A stretch of DNA of 35,378 nt from JAAYGD01 sp964609995 (GCA_964609995.1 CAZSTI010000008.1:1-35378); one strand, 5' to 3'. Positions 25,181-34,179 are shown, numbered from the stretch's first letter. The notes: a model not told the origin generated them from the letters alone. Translations and numbers: made by a program.

Positions 25181-26728
25181 TTAATTCCAGGCATTTACTC
25201 TAGAACCATTAGGTGTTTCAGCTCCATTTCCAATAATTACTCCTGCCCATGATACGTTATCAGAAGAAACTGACACTACTTTTTCATTATAAGTTCTTGC
25301 GTCATCAAAATAATGCCATACAGCAATTTCATCGACATCATATGTTTTCCCTAAATCAATGGTTATACATTGATTACCAGTTAAACTACTTCTTCCGTAT
25401 CCAGTTGTCCAAGTAGAATTATCAATTTTACCATCAACAATATAACTATAAGATTCTGCTCCTGATGCTTCAGGAGAAGTTCCTGTTGGAGTTTTTCCTA
25501 AAGCAATATTCACACCATCTTTAATAACTTGTAATTCTACCCAACTATTGTATGTATTAACTGAATTTCCATTTATACAACTCTTTACATATCTTACACT
25601 TTCTAAACTAGTATTTGTTTTTGGGTATTGAGTACTTATATATGTTATTTTTGCTCTTCCAGAAGAATTAATATTTCTTGGGGAAGGTTCAACTTTTCCA
25701 GTCTCTATTGTTGCATCAATAAAATATTTACCAGAATAATGCAGTGTATTATTTGTGTGAGTAATAGTTAAATCATTAGTAATTGCATTAACTCCCGCAA
25801 GGCCTGATATAAAACCTGATCCACCAGCTCCTCCACTTACACATGCTGCTCCACCGGCTCCATAGTATCCTCCACCACCTCCGCAGCCACCTCCACCAAT
25901 TCCAAATGAAGGAGCTAAATAAGAAACGCTTTCATTAACACCTGGTGCGGTTTGTATTCCTGCAGTAGCAACTCCTGTTTTTCTTCCTATAATTCCCCCA
26001 CCGTGTGAATATTGGATATTACCAGCACCTGCACCTCCAGCAATCATTATCCTTGACTTTAACGATTCTAAATTGTTCCAAGTTTTATTAAGCAACCTAA
26101 CATCGGTTGCTCCGCCTCCAGGATATCCACCCGAACTTCCTGTTCCACCATTAAATGAAGTAGCATTTCCTACCGTACTTAATTGTCCAACATATAAATA
26201 TAGTTTTTCATTAGATTTTAAATTAATAACTCCACTAGAATAACCACCAAGTCCGTTTTGATGATCCGATCCCCATAACTCTAATAAATAGTAACCATCA
26301 CAATAAAAAGTTATCTCTTCTGGTGCTCCAGTATATATATAATCATTTTTTATTACTCTTACTTTTCTTTCAATGCTTTTTTCTTTTCCTTTATCCTTTG
26401 CAGTATAAGTTACAGTATACTCTCCAATCATATTAATATTTAAATCAGATACTATAGTAACAGGGATATCATTTCCAATACTATCTTTCGAAACAACACC
26501 AAGATCCGTATATGTTTGACCCAAGTTTATACATACTGTAGTGTTTCCATTTAAACTTAAATTAAATTCAGTAGTATCATTTTCAATTATGTTTTCAGCT
26601 CCTTCTCTAGCTTTATTACTTACTTTTTTAGAGTTATTTAAAACTACTAATAAAGTAGATAAAGAAAGTAAAAAGAACACTAATAATACATACATATATC
26701 CAGAAAATATTGCGCCTTTATTATTCAT
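25181..26728 (-). CDS. Pilin-like membrane-anchored glycine-rich/discoidin-like surface protein
   Basis: This is a 515-residue extracellular protein. The N-terminus MNNKG-AIFSG plus a hydrophobic helix (~10-30) looks like a divergent type III signal, but Glu at +5 is missing. An Ig-like DUF5011-type segment (~55-127) follows. Next is a glycine-rich domain (~130-345; FYCDGYYLLELWGS, GGGATDVR, GGGGCGGGGGYYGAGGAA). A C-terminal F5/8 type C-like galactose-binding fold (~375-515; INGNSVNTYNSWVELQ, GKIDNSTW, IDLGKTYDVDEIAVWHYF) comes last. It is a paralogue of 27282-29324 and the last gene of the pilin operon. It is likely a surface adhesin or pilus-tip component binding glycan or ligand. Confidence 0.7.
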   Translation of the reverse strand: MNNKGAIFSGYMYVLLVFFLLSLSTLLVVLNNSKKVSNKAREGAENIIENDTTEFNLSLNGNTTVCINLGQTYTDLGVVSKDSIGNDIPVTIVSDLNINMIGEYTVTYTAKDKGKEKSIERKVRVIKNDYIYTGAPEEITFYCDGYYLLELWGSDHQNGLGGYSSGVINLKSNEKLYLYVGQLSTVGNATSFNGGTGSSGGYPGGGATDVRLLNKTWNNLESLKSRIMIAGGAGAGNIQYSHGGGIIGRKTGVATAGIQTAPGVNESVSYLAPSFGIGGGGCGGGGGYYGAGGAACVSGGAGGSGFISGLAGVNAITNDLTITHTNNTLHYSGKYFIDATIETGKVEPSPRNINSSGRAKITYISTQYPKTNTSLESVRYVKSCINGNSVNTYNSWVELQVIKDGVNIALGKTPTGTSPEASGAESYSYIVDGKIDNSTWTTGYGRSSLTGNQCITIDLGKTYDVDEIAVWHYFDDARTYNEKVVSVSSDNVSWAGVIIGNGAETPNGSRVNAWN

Positions 26729-26743
26729 AATTTAACTCCTTAA

Positions 26744-27274
26744 CTATATATTTGGTCTTACAGGATTTTTTCTACTATCAAATTGATAGATATATATAAT
26801 ATCTAAATCTTTATCAACAACAGTACTTTTAATAGGTATTCTAAATAATATTAAAGAATCATGTCTATTATCTTCAACATCAGTAAAATTTTCATCTTTT
26901 TGTTCAATGTCTCTATAAAAAGTAAATGTTTTAGGCAATTTTAGTTTTACAGTATTTGATACATTCCCATAAGATAAAGTACTATCGTTGGTATTTATTG
27001 ATAAAGTCTTTTCTATTTCATTAATATATTTTATTTTATAGCAATTTTTACCGCAATATTCTACTGCTTCAATAACCTTATTTGTTAAATCATTTTGTAT
27101 TAAATTATTTACTGAACTTTGAAAAACAACATATTCGTTATATGCAATATTTATCTGTTGTCTTCTTTGAATACTTATAACAGTTCTAAATATTGCAAAA
27201 GATAATACAGTGATCGTTGTAAACGCTACAAGTAATTCTACCAAAGAAAAAGCGTTATTATTTAATCTTTTCAT
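26744..27274 (-). CDS. Minor type IV prepilin-like protein
   Basis: This 176-residue protein has a classic N-methylation/prepilin segment: NNNA-FSLVELLVAFTTITVLSFAIF, with Glu at +5 after the cut. The residue before the cut is Ala instead of Gly. A long helix (~9-55) and a strand-rich globular part with a disulphide-capable pair (YCGKNCYK) follow. It matches ComGF/PilW-style minor pilins. It lies between two large pilin-tethered surface proteins with 7- and 15-bp gaps and has AGGTGATTT upstream. It likely takes part in initiating or capping a pilus-like fibre. Confidence 0.8.
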   Translation of the reverse strand: MKRLNNNAFSLVELLVAFTTITVLSFAIFRTVISIQRRQQINIAYNEYVVFQSSVNNLIQNDLTNKVIEAVEYCGKNCYKIKYINEIEKTLSINTNDSTLSYGNVSNTVKLKLPKTFTFYRDIEQKDENFTDVEDNRHDSLILFRIPIKSTVVDKDLDIIYIYQFDSRKNPVRPNI

Positions 27275-27281
27275 AAATCAC

Positions 27282-29324
27282 CTAATTTAAACTTTCTGGT
27301 CTAATAATTTTTCCATGACTTGTTTCTGGGTACTCTTCATCTAATACTACTCTATATATTTCATCATTACCCGCTACCTTAACAATATTATCATGATATG
27401 TTCTTCCATCACCATAATAATGCCACAATCTAATACTAGATAAATCATATTCTTTGCCTAAATCAAGCATAACAAAAGATATCCCCATACCACCTTCGAT
27501 ATATTCAGCAGTTGCAACATTTCCATTGGTTAATCTCGTTAAATCTACTGCTCCTATATAATTATTAGTAATTGTTGTTACACCTTGAGAAACATTATTT
27601 CCGTTAATATCATACGCTTGTAATTCAACCCAATGAGAAGATAAATTAGCAGTACTTCCATTCATCTCATTATATATATATCTTACTTTACTTAAAGTAT
27701 TACTTTGATTTGGATCAATTAAAGAAATTCTAGCATATCCATTTCCGGTATGACCAGTTTCGTTAACTCCTGTTGGGCTTAAAAATGTTTGAATTCCACT
27801 ATTCATGACAATATTATCAAAAACATAACCCGAAAAGTGTTTAGTTGTTCCACTAGGAGTTCCATCTACTCTTATAGCATTTACTCCTGTATAACCCGAT
27901 ATAAATGATGAACCTGCTCCTCCACCCATTATGTGACAATTTCCACCTGTTTGAGTACCACCGGTTCCTCCAAAGTAACCGCCTCCTCCTCCAGCATGAC
28001 CATGACAATAAGTTGGATTTCCAGTATTATCTCCTCTTTCTCCAATTCCAAATAAATTACCTGATGTTTGAGTTGCACCAACTCCTCTTTTTGGAACATC
28101 AACTTCATATGCTGTAATTAAATAAGCATCTACTGCACCATCTTGTCCAGTTAAACCTCCAGCATTTCCTTTTTGAGCATTATATCCTCCATCACCTAAT
28201 GAAAAACCTCCGCCTCCACCAGAAACCATAATTCTACTTCTTAATCCAAGAGTATCGTTCCATGGCCCAGACAAATATCTAATATCTGTTGCTCCTCCAC
28301 CACTAGGACCACCTCTATAGTTTACATAAGGGTAAGCTCCACCACCAGCATTTCCACCAGCACCACCACCATTAAAAGTTTCCAATCCGCCTTGACCTAC
28401 TGTTGATGTTGCATTTACTCCAAATGTTCCCAAACTTCCGGCTTGACCAACATAAACATAAAAAGTATCACCTTCATTTAAATATATTTCTCCTGTTGTA
28501 TATCCTCCTTTTGATGATGTAGTATCAGAAACAATTTTTCCTCCACTTGCTCCCCATAATTCTATCTTATAATTACCTGATATAGGGGCTCTAAATACTT
28601 GATAATTACCTGTGTAGTCATATTCAAAAACATCTTCATAAACCACTACTTTTCTTCTAGTAATAATATCATGTAAAGTATATGTCAAATAATAGGTGCC
28701 TTCTAAGCTAGTATCAACAAAACCAGTAATATATACATCTAAAGTTTCACCATTTTTATCCTCTGCCGTGTATCCTGGTTCTATAAAATCTTCTCCAACT
28801 TTTACATAAGTAACATAATCTTTTTCAGAATCTCCAACTAATTCTAAATTATAATTGTAAATAGAAATAAAACCATAATTCAAATTATCCAGTTCAATAA
28901 CAATAATATACTTACTCTTAACTTTAGAAAGAGTATCCAAATAATTTTGAAACTTTATATCAAAAGAATCCATATTATTAGCGTTTGCAAAAAAGTTTTG
29001 AGTATTAATTAAATATGCAGTCTTTATCTTTAAATACTCTTTTAATTTATTATAATAATTTGAACTAACTTTAGTAATAGAAGATAGTTCCAAATAATCT
29101 TTTGTATCCAAAGTAGCTGAATAATCTATATCACAATTATCAACATATTCTTTTAAATTCAATACTGCATTAGTAGCATTTATATTATTATAAGTTTCAC
29201 TAACTATAAATCTATTATATGTATTTGAAAAATTTATAAAAACATAAGTAATTACTATAGATACAATCGCAATTACCACAATTGTTTCAACTACAAAGAA
29301 ACCTCTTTCACCCTTTTTTTTCAT
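27282..29324 (-). CDS. Prepilin-type glycine-rich/discoidin-like surface protein
   Basis: This is a 680-residue extracellular protein. It opens with a canonical prepilin site, ERG-FFVVE (cut after Gly8, Glu13 at +5), and a membrane helix (~9-32). A helical and strand-rich stalk (~35-165) leads to an Ig-like DUF5011-type segment (~170-232). The glycine-rich domain (~245-535) has GGGATDIRYL, MVSGGGGGF and HAGGGGGYFGGTGG. A C-terminal F5/8 type C-like domain (~545-660) shows SSHWVELQAYD, LDLGKEYDLSSIRLWHYY. Typical minor pilins are ~150-200 residues, so this is a pilin N-terminus carrying a large adhesin-like load. It is the first gene of the operon, divergent from the ATPase. Confidence 0.78.
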   Translation of the reverse strand: MKKKGERGFFVVETIVVIAIVSIVITYVFINFSNTYNRFIVSETYNNINATNAVLNLKEYVDNCDIDYSATLDTKDYLELSSITKVSSNYYNKLKEYLKIKTAYLINTQNFFANANNMDSFDIKFQNYLDTLSKVKSKYIIVIELDNLNYGFISIYNYNLELVGDSEKDYVTYVKVGEDFIEPGYTAEDKNGETLDVYITGFVDTSLEGTYYLTYTLHDIITRRKVVVYEDVFEYDYTGNYQVFRAPISGNYKIELWGASGGKIVSDTTSSKGGYTTGEIYLNEGDTFYVYVGQAGSLGTFGVNATSTVGQGGLETFNGGGAGGNAGGGAYPYVNYRGGPSGGGATDIRYLSGPWNDTLGLRSRIMVSGGGGGFSLGDGGYNAQKGNAGGLTGQDGAVDAYLITAYEVDVPKRGVGATQTSGNLFGIGERGDNTGNPTYCHGHAGGGGGYFGGTGGTQTGGNCHIMGGGAGSSFISGYTGVNAIRVDGTPSGTTKHFSGYVFDNIVMNSGIQTFLSPTGVNETGHTGNGYARISLIDPNQSNTLSKVRYIYNEMNGSTANLSSHWVELQAYDINGNNVSQGVTTITNNYIGAVDLTRLTNGNVATAEYIEGGMGISFVMLDLGKEYDLSSIRLWHYYGDGRTYHDNIVKVAGNDEIYRVVLDEEYPETSHGKIIRPESLN

Positions 29325-29342
29325 TTTATTACTCCACTCTTC

Positions 29343-29371
29343 TTGCTATTCTATAATTAATATTATATAAT
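29343..29371 (+). promoter_or_regulatory. Promoter of the pilus/secretion ATPase
   Basis: TTGCTA (29343-29348), a 17-bp spacer and TATAAT (29366-29371) lie about 50 bp upstream of the start. The pilin operon reads away from the same 98-bp gap. Confidence 0.75.
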
Positions 29372-29422
29372 ACTTTTATAATAAATGAAACAATAAAATT
29401 TAGAATAAGATTGGGGATTATT

Positions 29423-30793
29423 ATGTTAAAAGATTTTGATTTTGAAAAATTACCGATAGTGGAAGTAGTAAATGAAATCATAGTAGATGCAGCAAACAGA
29501 CATGCAAGTGATATTCATTTTGATCCTCTATTTGAATATATGAAGGTTAGAATTCGTATTGATGGTCAATTACAAGATTATACAACAGTTCCTAATACAT
29601 TAAAAAAGAATTTAATTACTCGTATTAAAATTATTTCTGGAATGAACATAACAGAAGTTCGTCTTCCACAAGATGGTTCTATAAAAACAAAATTAAAAAA
29701 TTTAGATTTAGATCTCCGTGTATCTTGTGTTCCAACTAGTAATGGAGAAAAAATAGTAGTTCGTATTTTAGATTATTCTATGAGTCTAAAAGGAATAGAT
29801 AACTTAGGATTTACCCCTTCAAATTATAATAAACTAGAAGAATTAATAAAGGTACCAAATGGAATTATATTAGTAACTGGTGCTACTGGTACCGGAAAAT
29901 CTACTACAGTATACTCTATTCTTCAAAGATTAAATACACCAGAAAGAAATATAATTACAGTAGAAGATCCTATAGAAATGGATATAGAAGGAATTAATCA
30001 AATACAAGTTAACAGTGATATTGGTTTAAACTTCGCACATGTTCTTCGTTCCATATTACGTCAAGACCCTAATGTTATAATGGTAGGAGAAATTCGTGAT
30101 AATGAAACCGCAAGAATAGCAGTAAGAGCTTCTATTACAGGACACTTAGTACTTTCTACAATACATACCAATAACTCTTTAAATACTATAGAACGTTTAT
30201 TAGATATGGAAGTAGAAAGATATTTATTAGCGAGTGCATTAAAAGGCGTTATATCTCAAAAATTAGCTAGAAGGCTTTGTGATAAATGTAAAACAACAAA
30301 AGAAACCAATGATTATGAAAAAACATTATTTAAAAAGGTATTAAATAAAGATGTAAATCAAATATATATTTCTCAAGGATGCAGTGAGTGTTCAAAGGGA
30401 TATAGAGGGCGTATCGCAATACACGAAGTACTTCTTATTACTCAAGAAATTAGAGATGCAATAGCTGGAAATATTAGAAAAGAAAATTTAAGAAAATTAG
30501 TTTATACATCAAATGTAACAACATTATTACAAGATGGTTTACTAAAAGTATTAGACGGTATTACAACAATGGAAGAGGTTGTAAAATTAATTGAATTAGA
30601 TGATGATGTAGATGGTAAAATGAATGATTATAAATATAATCTTGATAAAGCATTAGACGATGTAAAAATAGCAAATACAGGAGAAACAATAATTGAAAAT
30701 AAACCTCAAACAACAATTCCGCCTGAAATAAAAAACATTGGATTAAATACTGAAAATATAACTAACAATAATACTACTGAAGATTTATTTTAA
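29423..30793 (+). CDS. Type II secretion/type IV pilus assembly ATPase (GspE/PilB family)
   Basis: This 456-residue cytoplasmic hexameric ATPase drives assembly of pilin fibres. Visible features are Walker A GATGTGKST (153-161), Asp box VEDPIE (180-185), Walker B VGEIRDNETA (221-230), His box STIHTN (245-250) and a four-Cys zinc site (CDKC at 286-289, CSEC at 320-323). The N-terminal GspE II domain is minimal, as in ComGA. A ~60-residue polar tail follows residue ~400. The ATG at 29423 has GGGGA upstream; an in-frame TTG four codons earlier is less likely. No PilC-type membrane protein or prepilin peptidase is in the window. Confidence 0.92.
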   Translation: MLKDFDFEKLPIVEVVNEIIVDAANRHASDIHFDPLFEYMKVRIRIDGQLQDYTTVPNTLKKNLITRIKIISGMNITEVRLPQDGSIKTKLKNLDLDLRVSCVPTSNGEKIVVRILDYSMSLKGIDNLGFTPSNYNKLEELIKVPNGIILVTGATGTGKSTTVYSILQRLNTPERNIITVEDPIEMDIEGINQIQVNSDIGLNFAHVLRSILRQDPNVIMVGEIRDNETARIAVRASITGHLVLSTIHTNNSLNTIERLLDMEVERYLLASALKGVISQKLARRLCDKCKTTKETNDYEKTLFKKVLNKDVNQIYISQGCSECSKGYRGRIAIHEVLLITQEIRDAIAGNIRKENLRKLVYTSNVTTLLQDGLLKVLDGITTMEEVVKLIELDDDVDGKMNDYKYNLDKALDDVKIANTGETIIENKPQTTIPPEIKNIGLNTENITNNNTTEDLF

Positions 30794-30821
30794 AAGAACA
30801 AGTAACCTTGTTCTTTTTTTT
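30792..30821. terminator. Bidirectional terminator between the ATPase and the bacteriocin peptides
   Basis: The 11-bp arms AAAAGAACAAG and CTTGTTCTTTT enclose the loop TAAC and are followed by a T run on the plus strand. A shorter run of A gives terminator potential on the minus strand. Confidence 0.85.
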
Positions 30822-30984
30822 ATGAATTACAACATTTTTTATTTACTAATCTATATATAGCGCTTCCTAATGATCTTCCTAGATCAAAAATTAAACTTAT
30901 TCCTTTTACTATAGAACTAATTAAAGTTCCAGATATACTTCCCCCATTTATATTTTTTAATTCTTCATTATCTATAAGTGTCAT
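30820..30984 (-). CDS. Double-glycine-leader bacteriocin-like peptide B
   Basis: This 54-residue peptide has the leader MTLIDNEELKNINGG, cut after GG to leave 39 residues. The mature part is cationic and amphipathic with a GRSLG (GxxxG) motif and ends KKCCNS, with two adjacent Cys. The start follows AAGGAGGAAAAA. It lies 13 bp after peptide A and is last in the exporter operon. The leader is nearly the same as that of peptide A (EELKNINGG), so the C39 exporter should process both. It is probably an antimicrobial or signalling peptide. Confidence 0.85.
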   Translation of the reverse strand: MTLIDNEELKNINGGSISGTLISSIVKGISLIFDLGRSLGSAIYRLVNKKCCNS

Positions 30985-30997
30985 TTTTTCCTCCTTT

Positions 30998-31135
30998 TTA
31001 TCTGCACTTTAATGGTCTTGTTAATCCATCAAGAATACCAATAATAAATGTAACTGCACCTCCAATAAGCGCTAACAATCCAAAGCTAATTCCCCCATTT
31101 ATATTTTTCAATTCTTCTTTATTCAATATTTCCAT
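30998..31135 (-). CDS. Double-glycine-leader bacteriocin-like peptide A
   Basis: This 45-residue peptide has the leader MEILNKEELKNINGG. After cutting, a 30-residue hydrophobic, Gly-rich, cationic peptide with GILDG (GxxxG) and a C-terminal LTRPLKCR remains. The start lies inside the exporter gene (17-nt overlap), with GGAGG upstream. GxxxG motifs in both peptides and the paired arrangement recall class IIb two-peptide bacteriocins. Confidence 0.85.
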   Translation of the reverse strand: MEILNKEELKNINGGISFGLLALIGGAVTFIIGILDGLTRPLKCR

Positions 31136-33104
31136 TTTTAACCTCCTTCTTTTCTAAATTTAATATCTTATTAAATAGTTGTTCATTTATGTTTCTATGT
31201 GAAGTATATATAAGTATTTTATCTTTATATAAATCAATTATTTTATTTAGTATAATGTTCTCCTCTTCTATTCCGATACTACTTAATAGTTCATCAATAA
31301 TTAATACATTTCTATTAGAAAATAACGCTCTACATAACAATAATTTTGATTTTTCTCCTAAACTTAAATTGTTACCATCCTCTTCTATATACATATTAAT
31401 ATCTTTATTTAAATTAACACTTTTTAAAATATACTCAATCTGATTTATATTTTTTTCATTAAAGGAAATATTATCTATTAATTTACCTCTAAATATTTTT
31501 TCATTTGAAGATATATAATAAATGTTTTCTCTTATGCCATTTAAATTCCAATTATTAATGTTTTCTTTTCCTAATATTATTTTGCCTTTATCTACTTCAT
31601 AATATTTTAATAACAAATGAAATATTGTTGTTTTTCCACTTCCGCTTTTTCCCTTTGCTAATAGTTTATCGTTTCTATTTATTTCATAATTCAAATCATT
31701 AATTATATAATCATCATTTTTATATGCAAAACTAACATCCACAAATTGAATTTTATCTATTTTAGAAGAATTATAACCATATTCATAATCATTATTTATT
31801 ATTTCATCAATTCTATTTATCGATATCAAACCAGTGCTAAATTCCTCTTCTAATTCAAATATATTTCTAAAAGCATCTACTAGCATGCTAAAAACCGAAT
31901 AAAATAATACTATATTACCAATACTTAAGGAAGTAGAACTAATATATAAAATATAATTAAAAGACAAATATAATATAAGACTTTTTATTGTATTTTGAAA
32001 GTTAAATGAATCATTAAATTTGTTTTTTATATTTAAATAATTTGTATATAAAGCATTAAATTCTTTGTTTTTATTTAATATGATATTATTATTTCTAATA
32101 GTTGGTAACCCATCTATAGCTTCATATAAAAAGCCATTAATATAACCTTTCTCCTCATTAATATTTTTTATCATATTATTATTTTTTTTATAATAATAAA
32201 AATATATAATTATATAAATAATTAAAACAATCAAAACTTTAATAAATAAACTATAATCTAAAATAAATAATACATACGAACAAAAGAGTACAATACTAAA
32301 ATACATTGAAAATAAAAAAGGTATTTTAAATATTAATGTTTTTATACTATCTATACTATTTAATCTACTTAATATATCTCCATTTTGCCTATTAATAAAA
32401 TATTTTTCTTGAAGCGATAATGTATTATTAAAAGAATCAAACGAAATATCTTTTTCTATTGTTTTATCAATGTATATCATTACTTTATTTCTTACAAACT
32501 CCAATATTAATCTTATAATTAATATTATTGAAAAAGTTAAGAATACCATATATTTATTACTATCAATTAATGATTTAAAATAATAAGATCCTATTATGGA
32601 AAGTATTATAGTGAATAATGATATTATCACCAACACTATAATATCCTTTTTATATTTGTATAATAAATCTAAGTAATATTTGTTATGGTTAACCTCATTT
32701 GATAAATCAGATATAGGTTCTAATACAATTACTATACTATTCCAAATATTTTCAAATTCTTTTCTGTTATATTTTTTCTTTCCATAATAAGGATCATTAA
32801 TATATATTTTTTTATCTATTTTTTCAATTACTACAAAATGATTATAATATTTCTTAATTGTAATATGCGCAATACAAGGTAGTTTTATTTTACTTAAATA
32901 ATCATAATTACATTTAATTCCATATGAGTTAAAACCAATCTTTTTTGCGGTTTTAACTAAATCATATGCACTTACTCCGTTCTTATCACACTTCATCATT
33001 GTTCTTAGTTTATTATAAGATGTATTTCCTTTATAATATTTAATAATTGAAAGTAATGATGCTACAGCACAATCATAAGAATCTCTTTGCTTTACTCTAT
33101 ACAT
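31119..33104 (-). CDS. Peptidase-C39 ABC bacteriocin exporter
   Basis: This 661-residue membrane protein cuts double-glycine leaders and exports the peptides. The N-terminal C39 peptidase (~1-130) has Cys12 (DSYDCAVAS), His89 (YNHFVVIE) and Asp104 (INDPYYG). Six membrane helices span ~150-430. The ABC domain (~445-661) has Walker A KGKSGSGKTT, signature LSLGEKSK, Walker B NVLIIDELLS and switch TSHR. The family is usually ~700-730 residues, so this one is a little short. It starts after AGGAGTGATAAT. No separate immunity gene follows within the window. Confidence 0.93.
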   Translation of the reverse strand: MYRVKQRDSYDCAVASLLSIIKYYKGNTSYNKLRTMMKCDKNGVSAYDLVKTAKKIGFNSYGIKCNYDYLSKIKLPCIAHITIKKYYNHFVVIEKIDKKIYINDPYYGKKKYNRKEFENIWNSIVIVLEPISDLSNEVNHNKYYLDLLYKYKKDIIVLVIISLFTIILSIIGSYYFKSLIDSNKYMVFLTFSIILIIRLILEFVRNKVMIYIDKTIEKDISFDSFNNTLSLQEKYFINRQNGDILSRLNSIDSIKTLIFKIPFLFSMYFSIVLFCSYVLFILDYSLFIKVLIVLIIYIIIYFYYYKKNNNMIKNINEEKGYINGFLYEAIDGLPTIRNNNIILNKNKEFNALYTNYLNIKNKFNDSFNFQNTIKSLILYLSFNYILYISSTSLSIGNIVLFYSVFSMLVDAFRNIFELEEEFSTGLISINRIDEIINNDYEYGYNSSKIDKIQFVDVSFAYKNDDYIINDLNYEINRNDKLLAKGKSGSGKTTIFHLLLKYYEVDKGKIILGKENINNWNLNGIRENIYYISSNEKIFRGKLIDNISFNEKNINQIEYILKSVNLNKDINMYIEEDGNNLSLGEKSKLLLCRALFSNRNVLIIDELLSSIGIEEENIILNKIIDLYKDKILIYTSHRNINEQLFNKILNLEKKEVKNGNIE

Positions 33105-33153
33105 ATTATCACTCCTAATTGTTTATTGAAGCAATAATAATAATTCCCTCTAT

Positions 33154-33180
33154 AAAAAAAGATATTTATTTAAAATATCC
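33154..33180 (-). terminator. Terminator of desulfoferrodoxin-DUF2179 operon
   Basis: GATATTT and AAATATC enclose a 5-nt loop, followed on the minus strand by seven T. It overlaps the stop at 33166. Confidence 0.7.
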
Positions 33181-33681
33181 ATTTTCAACATATTTTGATT
33201 CGTTTACAACAATAAATGCACTATCATCATATTCTTTAATTAAATTCTTTAAGTGCTTCTCTTTAGACTTATTAATGCTAATGTTTAACATTCTTCCGTC
33301 CTTTGAACCACTTATTCCCCTATACTCTAAAACGGTTACTCCATATCCATGTTTTCTTATTTCTTCTACTAGCTTTTCATCAAGATTATGAGTAAAAACT
33401 TGTACCATAACTTTTCCAATAATATATTTTTTTGCTAAAGAAGTACCTACATAAGTACCTACTGCAAAACCAGAAGCATAAGAAACAGCAACGTATATAC
33501 CAGAATTTGCTAAATTTAAAGCTTCCTTAACCATTAAAAACCATATAAGAGCTTCTATAAAGCCAATAAAAGCCGCTACAAGTCTCTTTTCTTTTACTAT
33601 CAACATTGTTCTAACAGTACCCAAAGAAACATCTAAAATTCTAGCAAAAAATATTTTTAGGCATATTAATAATATGTCCAT
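33166..33681 (-). CDS. DUF2179/DUF5698 (UPF0316) membrane protein
   Basis: This 171-residue protein has three N-terminal membrane helices (~2-75; FFARILDVSLGTVRTMLIVK is the family's conserved opening) and a cytoplasmic C-terminal DUF2179 domain (~88-165, IGKVMVQVFTHNLDEKLVEEIRKHGYGVTVLEYRG). The biochemical function is not known; DUF2179 is a small ligand-binding-like domain. It lies 11 bp after the desulfoferrodoxin gene in the same operon. Confidence 0.88.
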   Translation of the reverse strand: MDILLICLKIFFARILDVSLGTVRTMLIVKEKRLVAAFIGFIEALIWFLMVKEALNLANSGIYVAVSYASGFAVGTYVGTSLAKKYIIGKVMVQVFTHNLDEKLVEEIRKHGYGVTVLEYRGISGSKDGRMLNISINKSKEKHLKNLIKEYDDSAFIVVNESKYVENGYFK

Positions 33682-33692
33682 TACACCACTTC

Positions 33693-34073
33693 CTATTTAT
33701 TATATTTTGTTTTCCATAGTCCATGAATATTACAATACTCATATACATCCAATGTATTAAATTCTTCATCTATTACAAACTCAGCATGAGGTTGGTCAGT
33801 AAATACTAAATTTTTTCTCATTACCTTATTATTATATACTACAAAAATCTTTGTAATATAATGAGCTTCAGTCATCGGATGATCTACACTACCCACATGT
33901 ACTATTACTTTATTACCTTCAACATTTACAACAGGCATATGTTTTTCATTACCTTCATCTGTTGTTTTTACAACTATTTCTTGCATTGGCTCTCCACAAC
34001 AAATCAATTCCCCTCCACCATTTTCTAATAATTCAACTACATTTCCGCATATATTACATTTAAATACTTTCAT
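33693..34073 (-). CDS. dfx: Desulfoferrodoxin (2Fe superoxide reductase)
   Basis: This 126-residue cytosolic enzyme reduces superoxide to hydrogen peroxide without releasing oxygen, typical of anaerobes. Centre I (rubredoxin-like) has Cys6, Cys9 and the Cys25-Cys26 pair. Centre II has His45 (EKHMPV), His65 and His71 (DHPMTEAHY), Cys114 and His117 (CNIHGLW). All ligands are present. The start follows TAGGAGGAATAA. It is transcribed with the DUF2179 gene from its own promoter. Confidence 0.95.
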   Translation of the reverse strand: MKVFKCNICGNVVELLENGGGELICCGEPMQEIVVKTTDEGNEKHMPVVNVEGNKVIVHVGSVDHPMTEAHYITKIFVVYNNKVMRKNLVFTDQPHAEFVIDEEFNTLDVYEYCNIHGLWKTKYNK

Positions 34074-34093
34074 TTATTCCTCCTAATATATAG

Positions 34094-34122
34094 ATTATAC
34101 TATCAATAAGAGAATGTATCAA
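34094..34122 (-). promoter_or_regulatory. Sigma-A promoter of the desulfoferrodoxin operon
   Basis: On the minus strand TTGATA (34122-34117) and TATAAT (34099-34094) are 17 bp apart, 20 bp upstream of the start codon. Confidence 0.8.
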
Positions 34123-34128
34123 GAAAGT

Positions 34129-34157
34129 TTGAATTATTAAGTCAAAAATAGTATAAT
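34129..34157 (+). promoter_or_regulatory. Sigma-A promoter of the D,D-carboxypeptidase gene
   Basis: TTGAAT (34129-34134), a 17-bp spacer and TATAAT (34152-34157) lie 22 bp upstream of the chosen start, back to back with the dfx promoter. Confidence 0.8.
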
Positions 34158-34179
34158 AAAATTAATAATGAGGAATGAT

